DNA from: UBA3263 sp964528425
Lineage (GTDB): Bacteria; Bacteroidota; Bacteroidia; Bacteroidales; Muribaculaceae
Direction of reading: 5' to 3'
Assembly (NCBI GenBank): GCA_964528425.1
Contig: CAZGTD010000028.1
Coordinates: 1-24,097 of the forward strand
Length of the DNA: 24,097 nucleotides
The notes beneath the pieces are model-generated. The model saw only the letters and a list, made by a program, of their open reading frames with translations. It was not told the origin of the DNA and did no database searches. The position numbers and the translations under genes are program-made. This document shows, in pieces, positions 16,100-24,025 of the stretch; position 1 is the stretch's first letter; the number at the start of each line of letters is the position of its first letter.

Positions 16100-17101
16100 T
16101 TATTCGGTTGTTATGTTGGTTGCGGTAGATGCGGCACGCATTGCATCCCAGCCGAGGGCAGATGCGCCGAGCACTGCAGCGTCGGCCTCCTTGAGCTCCG
16201 AAACCAGAATCTTTACTTTTTCTTTATGGAATGACAGAGCGTTTTTGTTAAAGGCTGCAATCATCGGTTTGAACAGCAGGTCGCCTGCTTTAGCGAGGCC
16301 ACCGAAAATAATGAAGGCTTCGGGCGAGGTGAAGGCAGCGAAATCGGCAAGTGCTTCGCCGAGCACGCGTCCGGTGAACTCAAATACGCTCTGGGCAATG
16401 GGGTCGCCGGCGTTGGCGGCTTCGAAAACGTCTTTAGAGGTGAGGTCGGCGCTGGGAATATTGCGCAAAACCGAGGGAACGGACGGGGAAGCTTCGAGGA
16501 ATTCCAGGGCGGTGCGTACAACACCCGTGGCCGAGCAGTAGGTTTCGAGGCAGCCCGAGCGGCCGCAGCCACACAGGCGTCCGCCGCGGCGAACTATGCA
16601 GTGGCCCAGTTCGCCGGCAAGACCGTCGGCGCCATAAACCATCTGGCCGTTGCAAACAACGCCTGAACCGACACCGGTGCCGAGGGTTATCATAATGAAG
16701 TCGCGCATGCCGCGGGCGGCACCGTAGGTCATTTCGCCGATGGCGGCAGCGTTGGCATCGTTGGTTACGGCAACGGGAATGCCGAAGCGGTCAACGAGTT
16801 CCTGAGCCAGATTGAGTTCGCCTTTCCAGATAAGGTTGGCGGCATTTTCAATCTTGCCATTATAGTAGTTTGCGTTGGGGGCTCCTACGCCGATGCCGCC
16901 GATTTTTCCTTCGGCATCGTTAGCTTTGATGAGTTTTGTGGCTTCTTCGTAGAGTTCGTCGATATAGTCGGAGAATACGGGATGCTTTTTGGTTTTGATT
17001 GCTCCGGAAGCAATAACTGTGCCGCGGGCGTCGACGATGCCGAACACTGTGTTCGTTCCGCCGATATCAATGCCGAGTACGTATGGTTTGGTCATTGGCA
17101 T
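16100..17101 (-). CDS. ROK-family glucokinase
   Basis: A 333-aa sugar kinase of the ROK family, phosphorylating glucose (or a related hexose) with ATP in the cytoplasm. The ATP-binding motif is 'GIDIGGTNTVFG' (10-21). 'VTNDANAAAIGE' (112-123) contains the catalytic aspartate D115. 'LGTGVGSG' (140-147) is the second phosphate loop. The zinc motif is H167 plus 'CGCGRSGCLE' (177-186). The length is normal. The start is either the first ATG or the one two codons later (MTKPY). It lies 29 nt after the upstream dehydrogenase gene in the same operon. Glucose is the most likely substrate, but ROK specificity is hard to read from sequence; fructose or N-acetylmannosamine kinases are alternatives. Confidence 0.88.
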   Translation of the reverse strand: MPMTKPYVLGIDIGGTNTVFGIVDARGTVIASGAIKTKKHPVFSDYIDELYEEATKLIKANDAEGKIGGIGVGAPNANYYNGKIENAANLIWKGELNLAQELVDRFGIPVAVTNDANAAAIGEMTYGAARGMRDFIMITLGTGVGSGVVCNGQMVYGADGLAGELGHCIVRRGGRLCGCGRSGCLETYCSATGVVRTALEFLEASPSVPSVLRNIPSADLTSKDVFEAANAGDPIAQSVFEFTGRVLGEALADFAAFTSPEAFIIFGGLAKAGDLLFKPMIAAFNKNALSFHKEKVKILVSELKEADAAVLGASALGWDAMRAASTATNITTE

Positions 17102-17130
17102 GGTTTTATTAGGTTTAAAGGTTATTTTGG

Positions 17131-18354
17131 TTATAGTTTGTCGACTTCGAGGTCACCGTTGAATTCTTCTTCCCAGGGCAGACCGTTCAGGGCGAGCTGC
17201 TCCAGGAAAGGATCCGGATCAAACTCTTCAACGTTTCTAACGCCTTTAAGGTTCCATTTGCCGGTTAAAAACATCATTGCGCCGACCATTGCGGGCACGC
17301 CGGTGGTGTAGCTCACGGCCTGCATGCCGGTTTCGCGATATGCCTCCTGGTGGCTGCAGTTGTTGAAAATGTAGTAGGTTAGCGGCTTGCCCTCTTTGTC
17401 TTTGCCGGCAATGCGGCAACCGATAGATGTTTCGCCTTTGTAGTTCTCGCCGAGGTCTTGCGGATTGGGCAGGACGGCCTTGAGGAACTGCAGGGGAACA
17501 ATCTTGGTGCCGTTATAGTCAACTTCGTCAATACGGGCCATGCCGATGTTCTGAATAACGCGCAGGTGAGTGAGGTATTCCTGGCCGAATGTCATCCAGA
17601 AGCGGGCGCGCTTGATTGAAGGGAAGTTCTGAACCAGGCTTTCCAGTTCTTCGTGGTAGAGCAGATAGGAGTCGCGGCCGCCTATGCGGGGGTAGGTCAG
17701 AGTGCCGTGTATTTCAAGCGGTTTTGTGGTAACCCATTTGCCGTCTTGATAATATCTGCCGTTTTGAGTGATTTCGCGAATATTGATTTCGGGGTTAAAG
17801 TTCGTGGCAAAGGCTTTTCCGTGGTCACCTGCATTGCAGTCAACAATGTCGAGAGTTTCCATATCGGAGAAATAGTGTTTGGCGGCGTATGCGGTGAATA
17901 CTCCGCTTACACCGGGGTCGAATCCGCAGCCCAAAATAGCGGTCAGACCGGCCTTTTCAAACCGCTCGCGATATGCCCATTGCCAGGAATATTCAAAGTG
18001 AGCAACGTCTTTCGGCTCATAGTTGGCGGTGTCGAGATAGTTAACACCGCATTGCAGGCATGCCTCCATTATTGTCAGGTCCTGATAGGGCAGGGCAAGG
18101 TTGATAACCAGTTCGGGGCTATGGGTTTTAATGAGTTCAACCAGTTCGGGCACAGAATCGGCGTCGACGCGCGCGGTTGTGATTTTCGGTGCGTTGGGAA
18201 CTGCCTTGGCGATTGCGTTGGCGATTGCGTCGCATTTGCTTTTTGTTCGCGATGCAATAACTATTTCGGGCCCGAACACTTCGGGGTGTTGGGCGCATTT
18301 ATGGGCTGCTACGGTGGCTACGCCGCCGGCTCCGATGATGATGACTTTTGCCAT
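17131..18354 (-). CDS. Carboxynorspermidine/carboxyspermidine dehydrogenase (saccharopine dehydrogenase family)
   Basis: A 407-aa NAD(P)-dependent enzyme with an N-terminal Rossmann motif 'IIIGAGGVATVAAHK' (5-19) and 'ASRTKSKCDAIA' after strand 2, typical of the saccharopine dehydrogenase family. Further landmarks are 'GVNYLDTANYEP' and 'GCGFDPGVSG', the latter seen in carboxy(nor)spermidine dehydrogenase. That enzyme reductively condenses aspartate semialdehyde with putrescine or diaminopropane, making the precursor that NspC decarboxylates to spermidine or norspermidine. This is the common polyamine route in gut Bacteroidetes. nspC is not in the window. It is the first gene of the operon with glucokinase, the DUF4254-type gene, ruvB and FKBP. 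A lysine-biosynthetic saccharopine reductase is less likely in this lineage. Confidence 0.82.
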   Translation of the reverse strand: MAKVIIIGAGGVATVAAHKCAQHPEVFGPEIVIASRTKSKCDAIANAIAKAVPNAPKITTARVDADSVPELVELIKTHSPELVINLALPYQDLTIMEACLQCGVNYLDTANYEPKDVAHFEYSWQWAYRERFEKAGLTAILGCGFDPGVSGVFTAYAAKHYFSDMETLDIVDCNAGDHGKAFATNFNPEINIREITQNGRYYQDGKWVTTKPLEIHGTLTYPRIGGRDSYLLYHEELESLVQNFPSIKRARFWMTFGQEYLTHLRVIQNIGMARIDEVDYNGTKIVPLQFLKAVLPNPQDLGENYKGETSIGCRIAGKDKEGKPLTYYIFNNCSHQEAYRETGMQAVSYTTGVPAMVGAMMFLTGKWNLKGVRNVEEFDPDPFLEQLALNGLPWEEEFNGDLEVDKL

Positions 18355-18386
18355 TTCTTAATGTAGTTTCAATTATTTAGTGACCG

Positions 18387-18417
18387 CTAAATTACGAAAA
18401 TTTATCGTAACACGAAA
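18387..18417 (-). promoter_or_regulatory. Possible promoter of the five-gene operon
   Basis: On the minus strand TAATTTAG (18387-18394) is one base off TAnnTTTG and is preceded after 19 nt by TTTC (18414-18417). The start site would be about 28 nt before the ATG. It is a weak match, but it is the best candidate in the 82-bp gap after panB. Confidence 0.35.
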
Positions 18418-18436
18418 ATTATTTTTGTCGCTCCGG

Positions 18437-19258
18437 TTAATATTGTTCGGCAGCGCTGGGGAAGTCCAATGTCTTAACGTCGGCTACATATTGGCCGATA
18501 GCTCCGGTAATGATGCTTCCGAGGTCGGCATATTTACGCAGGAATTTCGGGGCGAAGGAGCCGTTCATGCCGAGCATGTCCTGAAGCACAAGTACCTGGC
18601 CGTTGCATCCGGATCCAGCCCCGATGCCGATGGTGGGAATTGTCAGCATATCGGAAACCTTTTTAGCCAGGTCGGCGGGAATTTTTTCCAGAACGAGCGC
18701 AAAGCATCCGATTTCCTGAAGCATCAGTGCATCGTCGATCAGTTTGCGGGCCTCAGCCTCGTTTTTAGCCCGTAGGCCATAACCTCCGAACTTATTGACG
18801 CTCTGGGGAGTAAGGCCGAGATGGCCCATTACCGGAATGCCGGCCGAGAGAATCCGTTCGATGCTTGGGCGGATTTCGGCGCCGCCTTCGAGTTTAAGGG
18901 CTTCAGCGCCGGTTTCCTTGATAATCCGCACGGCATTGGCCAGAGCGAGGTCCGGATTGCCCTGATATGACCCGAAGGGCATGTCGCATACGATCAGTGC
19001 CCGTTTTGCTCCGCGGGCAACTCCCGAGGCGTAAACTATCATTTCGTCAACTGTTATAGGAAGCGTGGTCGGGTACCCGGCCATAACGTTGGCCGCGGAG
19101 TCGCCTACCAGAATGGCATCAACGCCGGCCGCATCGACCAGTTGGGCCATAGAGTAATCGTAGGCGGTGAGCATGGCGATTTTTTCGCCGCTTTCTTTCA
19201 TTTGCTGTAGGCGCACTGTTGTTACCTTGCGCGTATTGTCAACGGTGTTGGTAGACAT
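18437..19258 (-). CDS. panB: 3-methyl-2-oxobutanoate hydroxymethyltransferase PanB
   Basis: A 273-aa TIM-barrel enzyme of pantothenate (coenzyme A) biosynthesis. It transfers a hydroxymethyl group from methylene-tetrahydrofolate to 2-oxoisovalerate, giving ketopantoate. 'MLTAYDYSMAQLVD' (29-42) and 'ILVGDSAANVMAGY' (49-62) hold the first metal aspartate D52. 'VCDMPFGSY' (90-98) holds D92. 'LEGG' (123-126) holds the third metal ligand region, and 'LVLEKIP' (188-194) the catalytic E191. 'GIGAGSGCNGQVLVLQD' (211-227) is a family hallmark. The length is normal. It starts 12 nt after the upstream nucleotidase gene and is probably cotranscribed with it. panC and panD are not in the window. Confidence 0.96.
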   Translation of the reverse strand: MSTNTVDNTRKVTTVRLQQMKESGEKIAMLTAYDYSMAQLVDAAGVDAILVGDSAANVMAGYPTTLPITVDEMIVYASGVARGAKRALIVCDMPFGSYQGNPDLALANAVRIIKETGAEALKLEGGAEIRPSIERILSAGIPVMGHLGLTPQSVNKFGGYGLRAKNEAEARKLIDDALMLQEIGCFALVLEKIPADLAKKVSDMLTIPTIGIGAGSGCNGQVLVLQDMLGMNGSFAPKFLRKYADLGSIITGAIGQYVADVKTLDFPSAAEQY

Positions 19259-19270
19259 TTTTTCAGATGT

Positions 19271-20713
19271 TTATTTCAGATTAAGGACTTTAAAGTCTTT
19301 TAAATAATCAAGTAATTCTTCGAAAACCCAGCGGCGTCCCTCAGCCAGCCGTACGCCCCGGGTCAACGGGGTCATATAGTCGCCTCCGTTGGCAAGATAG
19401 TCGATTGTGGCCACTTTATAAGTACGGTTGGGGTCAATGCGTTCGATGTCGGTTATGCCTCCTATTATGTCGCCGCCGCGGGCATCCATAACCTTTATGG
19501 CTTCAATAAGGTCAGAACCCTTAAGCTCAATAACCACCAGGCGGTTGCGGAAAGGCATCATATCCAGAACGGCTCCTTCGCTGACCGCTCCGGGGCTCCA
19601 CGTTGTGCGCAAACTTCCTTTATTGCCGATTGCAACGTCTACGGGCTTGCCAAGTAGCTTTTCGCCACGGGCGGTGATGAATTCGGCAGTAAACTGCTGC
19701 AGGGCCTTCGAGCGGCCGTTGAGGGGTCCATCGGCTACTAAACGGAAAATTTCGCGGTTATAGAGCGAGTCGATACCGGCGCGATAGGGTTCGATTTTTG
19801 CCATCAGCTCCGGATCGCGACGCGAATCGAGCCGCGAGTCAACTGATATGAGTCGGTCGGTAACTTTGCCGCTTTGCAAATCAAGGGTAATTTCGCCAAG
19901 AGCGGCCCCGTAACGGCCGGTTTGCACAATCAGAACCGTGTCGCCCTGAGCATTGGCTACTTTATGGCCCGGCTCGAGGCGGGTATGGCTGTGGCCTCCG
20001 ATAATCATGTCGATGCCCGAGGTTTGCTGTGCTACCTGTATGTCGCCGAAAAGGTCGGGGTTTTCGTCAGAGCCCTCAACGCCGATGTGGGTAATGGCAA
20101 TTACATAGTCACATTTTTCATCGTTTCGCAGTGCATTCACAACTTTTTCGGTTGACTCTTTCCAAGGCATAAACTTAACGCCATCGTAGTTGCCCTCGGC
20201 AATCATTCCTTGCGGGTTCAGGTTGAGCGCAAAAAGGCCGACGCGTTTGTTGCCGAATTGCTTAACAACATATGGCTTAAAGCGCGAAGCTAACAGTGAA
20301 TCCTCAAATTCGTAGTTGGAACTGAGCAGGGTAGGGCGCGCTTGTGCAATCATTTTGCGAAGGCCTACGATGCCGTTGTCGAATTCGTGGTTGCCGAGAA
20401 TCTGCAGGTCATAGCCTAACTCATTGAGCATCTGCTGCTCGATTTCTCCTCCGTATAGATGGAAATATAGAGTGCCCTGAACGATATCGCCGGCATCGAT
20501 AACCAGAACATTCTTCTGCGCGGCGCGTACGGAGTCGATAATTACCTTGCGCCTTGCAACTCCGCCCAGGTCGGAGTCAGGCATCGGGTCGATATGACTG
20601 TGGGTATCATTAGAATGGAGAATGACAAGTTGCTCCGGAGCAGGCTGCGATGTGGCGCAGGCCGAAAGCAACGCAAGGGCAGCAGCCCCGCAAAGAATTT
20701 TGGCACATTTCAT
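19271..20713 (-). CDS. 5'-nucleotidase/UshA-family lipoprotein, both domains in one chain
   Basis: A 480-aa exported phosphoesterase. The signal peptide ends in a lipobox 'LLSAC' with C19 as the lipidated residue. The metallophosphoesterase domain (27-250) has 'ILHSNDTHSH' (31-40), 'DAGDIVQG' (73-80), 'GNHEFD' (107-112) and 'GGHSHTRL' (di-metal ligands). The 5'-nucleotidase C-terminal domain (about 330-480) has 'IGNKGSLRTTW', 'MMPFRNRLVV' and 'YLANGGDYM', which form the substrate pocket. It would dephosphorylate extracellular nucleotides or related compounds for scavenging. From memory, many Bacteroides carry the two domains as separate adjacent genes; here they are fused as in UshA. The ATG sits at the predicted transcription start, so the mRNA may be almost leaderless. 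It is followed by panB. Confidence 0.9.
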   Translation of the reverse strand: MKCAKILCGAAALALLSACATSQPAPEQLVILHSNDTHSHIDPMPDSDLGGVARRKVIIDSVRAAQKNVLVIDAGDIVQGTLYFHLYGGEIEQQMLNELGYDLQILGNHEFDNGIVGLRKMIAQARPTLLSSNYEFEDSLLASRFKPYVVKQFGNKRVGLFALNLNPQGMIAEGNYDGVKFMPWKESTEKVVNALRNDEKCDYVIAITHIGVEGSDENPDLFGDIQVAQQTSGIDMIIGGHSHTRLEPGHKVANAQGDTVLIVQTGRYGAALGEITLDLQSGKVTDRLISVDSRLDSRRDPELMAKIEPYRAGIDSLYNREIFRLVADGPLNGRSKALQQFTAEFITARGEKLLGKPVDVAIGNKGSLRTTWSPGAVSEGAVLDMMPFRNRLVVIELKGSDLIEAIKVMDARGGDIIGGITDIERIDPNRTYKVATIDYLANGGDYMTPLTRGVRLAEGRRWVFEELLDYLKDFKVLNLK

Positions 20714-20717
20714 ATCG

Positions 20718-20748
20718 CAAAGTTACGAAAAATTCGGTTTACTGCAAA
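20718..20748 (-). promoter_or_regulatory. Promoter of the nucleotidase-panB unit
   Basis: On the minus strand TTTG (20745-20748) is followed after exactly 19 nt by TAACTTTG (20718-20725). The ATG at 20713 is only 4 nt past the box, about where transcription should begin. The downstream half is identical over 20 bases to the sufC promoter region. Confidence 0.75.
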
Positions 20749-20765
20749 AGTCGGGGATTTTTTCG

Positions 20766-20773
20766 TAAATTTG
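20766..20773 (+). promoter_or_regulatory. -7 box of the ABC-F gene promoter
   Basis: The plus strand reads TAAATTTG, 25 nt before the ATG at 20799. No clean TTG stands 19 nt upstream; the region at 20741-20746 (ACTGCA) is the nearest. That overlaps the -33 element of the divergent nucleotidase promoter. Confidence 0.6.
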
Positions 20774-20798
20774 CATCAAAATTAAGAACAGTTTTTTT

Positions 20799-22409
20799 AT
20801 GGTTTCTATTGATGGGCTGACCGTTGAGTTCGGTGGCACTACTTTATTCAAAGACGTTTCATTCGTTATAAATCCCGGCGACCGCATTGCCCTGATGGGA
20901 AAAAACGGCGCCGGAAAAAGCACGTTGCTTAAAATTCTGGCCGGTGTTAGGCAGCCTACGCGCGGGTCGGTTTCCGCGCCCAAGGATTGCACGATATGCT
21001 ATTTGCCGCAGCACATGATGACCAACGACGACGTCACCGTTTTTCAGGAGGCATCGAAAGCGTTTGCGCATCTGCACGAAATGGAAGCCCATATAAACGA
21101 GCTGAACCGTCAGCTCGAAACCCGCACTGATTATGAGTCTGACTCCTATATGGCGTTGATTGAGGAGGTCGCAACTATAAGCGAGAAGTTCTATGCCATA
21201 GACATGACTCATTTTGAAGAAGATGTTGAAAAGGCACTGCTCGGCCTCGGCTTTGAGCGCTCGGATTTCGATCGGCCTACGTCGGAATTCTCCGGCGGCT
21301 GGCGAATGCGCATCGAGTTGGCCAAGCTGCTGCTGCAGAATCCCGACGTGTTGCTGCTCGATGAGCCAACCAACCATCTTGACATCGAATCGATCGGTTG
21401 GCTTGAAGACTTTATTATCAATAGTCAGATGGCTGTTGTGGTCATCAGCCACGACCGACGGTTCATTGACAATATAACCACCCGCACGATTGAGGTTACC
21501 CTCGGCCGCATATATGACTATAAGGCAAAGTATTCCCACTATCTTGAACTGCGTAAAGAGCGTCGCGCGCAGCAACAGAAGCAGTTCGACGACCAGCAGA
21601 AGCAAATTGCTGAAGCCAGGGAGTTTATCGAGCGGTTTAAAGGAACATATTCAAAAACCTATCAGGTTCAAAGTAAAGTTAAGTGGCTGGAGAAACTGGA
21701 ATTGGTTGAGGTTGATGAAGAAGATACTTCGGCCCTGAGGCTGAAGTTTCCGCCATGCCCGCGTAGCGGCTCCTATCCTGTTATTGCCGAAGCCGTTGGT
21801 AAGAGCTATGGCGGCAAGCCGGTTTTCAGCAATGCTTCGTTTATGATTGAGCGGGGCGACAAGGTTGCTTTTGCCGGACGCAACGGCGAAGGAAAGTCAA
21901 CGATGGTCAAGGCGATAATGAAAGAGATTGACCATGATGGCACTCTGACCCTGGGCCATAACGTAAAAATTGGCTATTTCGCCCAGAATTCGGCTTCGCT
22001 GCTCGACCCGGAGCTGACGGTATTCCAGACTATCGACGACATAGCTGTTGGCGATGTTCGCCTTAAAATCCGAGATTTGCTCGGTGCATTCATGTTCGGT
22101 GGCGAGGAGAATCAGAAGAAGGTGAAGGTTTTGAGCGGCGGTGAGCGCGTTCGCCTTTGCATGATTAAGCTTTTGCTCGAGCCGATTAACGTTTTGATTC
22201 TCGATGAACCGACGAACCACCTCGATTTAAGGACCAAAGATATTCTCAAACAGGCACTTAAAGATTTCGACGGGACGCTGATAGTTGTTAGCCACGACCG
22301 TGATTTTCTTTCCGGATTGGTTACTAAAGTATATGAATTCGGCGGGGGTAAGGTTCGAGAACACCTTTGCGGCATCGACGAATTTCTTGCTTCGAAAAAA
22401 GAATCCTAA
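20799..22409 (+). CDS. ABC-F family ATPase (ribosome-associated type)
   Basis: A 536-aa soluble protein with two ABC domains and no membrane segment. Domain 1 has Walker A 'GKNGAGKST' (34-42), signature 'FSGGWRMR' (164-171) and Walker B 'LLLDEPTNHLD' (185-195). A charged linker (about 240-310) contains 'KERRAQQQKQFDDQQKQI'. Domain 2 has Walker A 'GRNGEGKST' (360-368), signature 'LSGGERVR' and 'LILDEPTNHLD'. Known ABC-F proteins bind the ribosomal E site and act in translation or antibiotic protection. The length and lack of a long C-terminal tail fit the YbiT/EttA-like housekeeping types better than dedicated resistance proteins, but I cannot choose a subgroup. It is transcribed divergently from the nucleotidase gene. 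Confidence 0.92.
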   Translation: MVSIDGLTVEFGGTTLFKDVSFVINPGDRIALMGKNGAGKSTLLKILAGVRQPTRGSVSAPKDCTICYLPQHMMTNDDVTVFQEASKAFAHLHEMEAHINELNRQLETRTDYESDSYMALIEEVATISEKFYAIDMTHFEEDVEKALLGLGFERSDFDRPTSEFSGGWRMRIELAKLLLQNPDVLLLDEPTNHLDIESIGWLEDFIINSQMAVVVISHDRRFIDNITTRTIEVTLGRIYDYKAKYSHYLELRKERRAQQQKQFDDQQKQIAEAREFIERFKGTYSKTYQVQSKVKWLEKLELVEVDEEDTSALRLKFPPCPRSGSYPVIAEAVGKSYGGKPVFSNASFMIERGDKVAFAGRNGEGKSTMVKAIMKEIDHDGTLTLGHNVKIGYFAQNSASLLDPELTVFQTIDDIAVGDVRLKIRDLLGAFMFGGEENQKKVKVLSGGERVRLCMIKLLLEPINVLILDEPTNHLDLRTKDILKQALKDFDGTLIVVSHDRDFLSGLVTKVYEFGGGKVREHLCGIDEFLASKKES

Positions 22410-22425
22410 AGCATCTTTTTTAGGA
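22404..22425 (+). terminator. Weak hairpin at the end of the ABC-F gene
   Basis: TCCTAAA (22404-22410) and TTTAGGA (22419-22425) form a 7-bp stem around an 8-nt loop that includes the stop codon. It is followed by AATTTT. It is A/T-rich with a poor U tract, so termination here may be partial. Confidence 0.3.
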
Positions 22426-22455
22426 AATTTTAAGGCATAAATCGTAAAAAATCCG

Positions 22456-22463
22456 TATATTTG
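22456..22463 (+). promoter_or_regulatory. -7 box of the gpmI promoter
   Basis: The plus strand reads TATATTTG, a TAnnTTTG match, 50 nt before the gpmI ATG. No TTG is seen at the 19-nt spacing, so the -33 element is weak or absent. The gap from the ABC-F gene (22410-22513) otherwise holds only the weak hairpin. Confidence 0.55.
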
Positions 22464-22513
22464 CACATCCATTACGTAAATTCATAAATAAATTCAAAAA
22501 ACGATATTCAACT

Positions 22514-24025
22514 ATGGCAAGTAAAGCATTGCTCATTATTCTCGACGGATGGGGCCTCGGCAACCACTCTAAAGGCGACGTTATTTATCAGACTCCGACT
22601 CCATATTGGGATTCGCTGCTGAAAACATATCCACATTCACAACTTCAGGCAAGTGGTGAAAATGTTGGCTTGCCCGACGGACAGATGGGTAACTCCGAAG
22701 TAGGCCACCTGAACATCGGCGCCGGCCGCGTTGTTTATCAAGACCTTGTTAAAATCAACAAAGCTATTGCCGACGGAACCATTCTTGATAACCCTCAGAT
22801 TAAGGCAGCGTTTGAAACGGCTCATAAAACCGGCTGCGGCCTCCATCTGATGGGTCTTACCAGTAATGGCGGCGTTCATTCCAGCTTCGACCATCTGTTT
22901 GCCCTTTGCGATATAGCTGCTAAGTATGGCTTGAAAAAAGTTTATATCCACTGCTTCATGGATGGTCGTGACACCGACCCGCATTCAGGCAAGGGATTTA
23001 TCGAACAGCTGCAGGCACACTGTGAAAAAAGCGCCGGCGTGATTTCCGACATTGTAGGCCGCTACTATGCCATGGACCGCGATAAGCGCTGGGAGCGAGT
23101 GAAAGTTGCCTACGATTTGCTGGTTAACGGTGTTGGTGAACCTGCTACCGACATGGTAGAGGCTATGCAGGAGAGCTACGATAACGACGTTACAGACGAG
23201 TTCATCAAGCCGATAAAGAATACTACCGTCGATGGTACCATCAAGGATAACGACGTTGTTATTTTCTTTAACTATCGCAATGACCGCGCCAAGGAAATGA
23301 CCACAGTGCTGACCCAGCACGACATGCCCGATGAAGGCATGCACACTATCCCCGGCCTTCAATACTATTGCATGACCCCCTACGACGCTTCGTTTAAGGG
23401 CGTAAATATTCTTTTTGACAAAGAAAACGTTGACAACACCCTGGGCGAATACCTGTCGAACAACGGCAAAAAGCAGCTCCACATTGCCGAAACCGAAAAG
23501 TATGCCCACGTTACCTTCTTCTTCAACGGTGGCCGCGAAGCACCCTACGATGGTGAAGACCGCATTTTGGTTCCGTCGCCCAAGGTAGCTACCTATGACC
23601 TGAAGCCCGAAATGAGCGCCTATCAGGTATGCGACAAGCTAACCGACGCTATCCGTTCTGAAAAATATGACTTCATTGTTGTTAACTACGCCAACGGTGA
23701 TATGGTGGGCCACACCGGCGTTTACGAAGCGATTGAAAAGGCCGTGGTTGCCGTCGACGAGTGTCTGATGGCTACCGTAGAGGCTGCCAAAGAGGCCGGC
23801 TACGAGGTTATCATCATCGCCGACCACGGCAATGCCGACAATGCCATCAATCCCGACGGCACACCCAATACCGCCCACTCGCTCAACCCGGTTCCCTGCA
23901 TTTACGTTACCGACAAAAAAGACGCACACGTTGAAAACGGCAAACTGGCGGACGTGGCTCCGACAATCTTGAAAATCATGGGCTTGCCCCAGCCGGCCGA
24001 AATGACCGGAAAGGCCCTGATATAA
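22514..24025 (+). CDS. gpmI: 2,3-bisphosphoglycerate-independent phosphoglycerate mutase
   Basis: A 503-aa cytoplasmic enzyme interconverting 3- and 2-phosphoglycerate in glycolysis, of the alkaline-phosphatase superfamily with two metal ions. 'LIILDGWGLG' (7-16) holds the metal aspartate D11. 'GQMGNSEVGHLNIGAGR' (56-72) holds the phosphoserine S61. 'HCFMDGRDT', 'FFNYRNDRAKEMT', 'HIAETEKYAHVTFFFNGG', 'NYANGDMVGHTG' and 'IIADHGNADN' are the remaining substrate and metal motifs. The length is normal for the family and all key residues are present. Its last base is the first base of the next ATG (TAATG). Confidence 0.97.
   Translation: MASKALLIILDGWGLGNHSKGDVIYQTPTPYWDSLLKTYPHSQLQASGENVGLPDGQMGNSEVGHLNIGAGRVVYQDLVKINKAIADGTILDNPQIKAAFETAHKTGCGLHLMGLTSNGGVHSSFDHLFALCDIAAKYGLKKVYIHCFMDGRDTDPHSGKGFIEQLQAHCEKSAGVISDIVGRYYAMDRDKRWERVKVAYDLLVNGVGEPATDMVEAMQESYDNDVTDEFIKPIKNTTVDGTIKDNDVVIFFNYRNDRAKEMTTVLTQHDMPDEGMHTIPGLQYYCMTPYDASFKGVNILFDKENVDNTLGEYLSNNGKKQLHIAETEKYAHVTFFFNGGREAPYDGEDRILVPSPKVATYDLKPEMSAYQVCDKLTDAIRSEKYDFIVVNYANGDMVGHTGVYEAIEKAVVAVDECLMATVEAAKEAGYEVIIIADHGNADNAINPDGTPNTAHSLNPVPCIYVTDKKDAHVENGKLADVAPTILKIMGLPQPAEMTGKALI

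Noticed and set aside
20859..21605. Minus-strand open frame of 248 codons opposite the ABC-F gene
   Set aside because: It overlaps the Walker and signature motifs of the real gene in antisense and shows no domain of its own.
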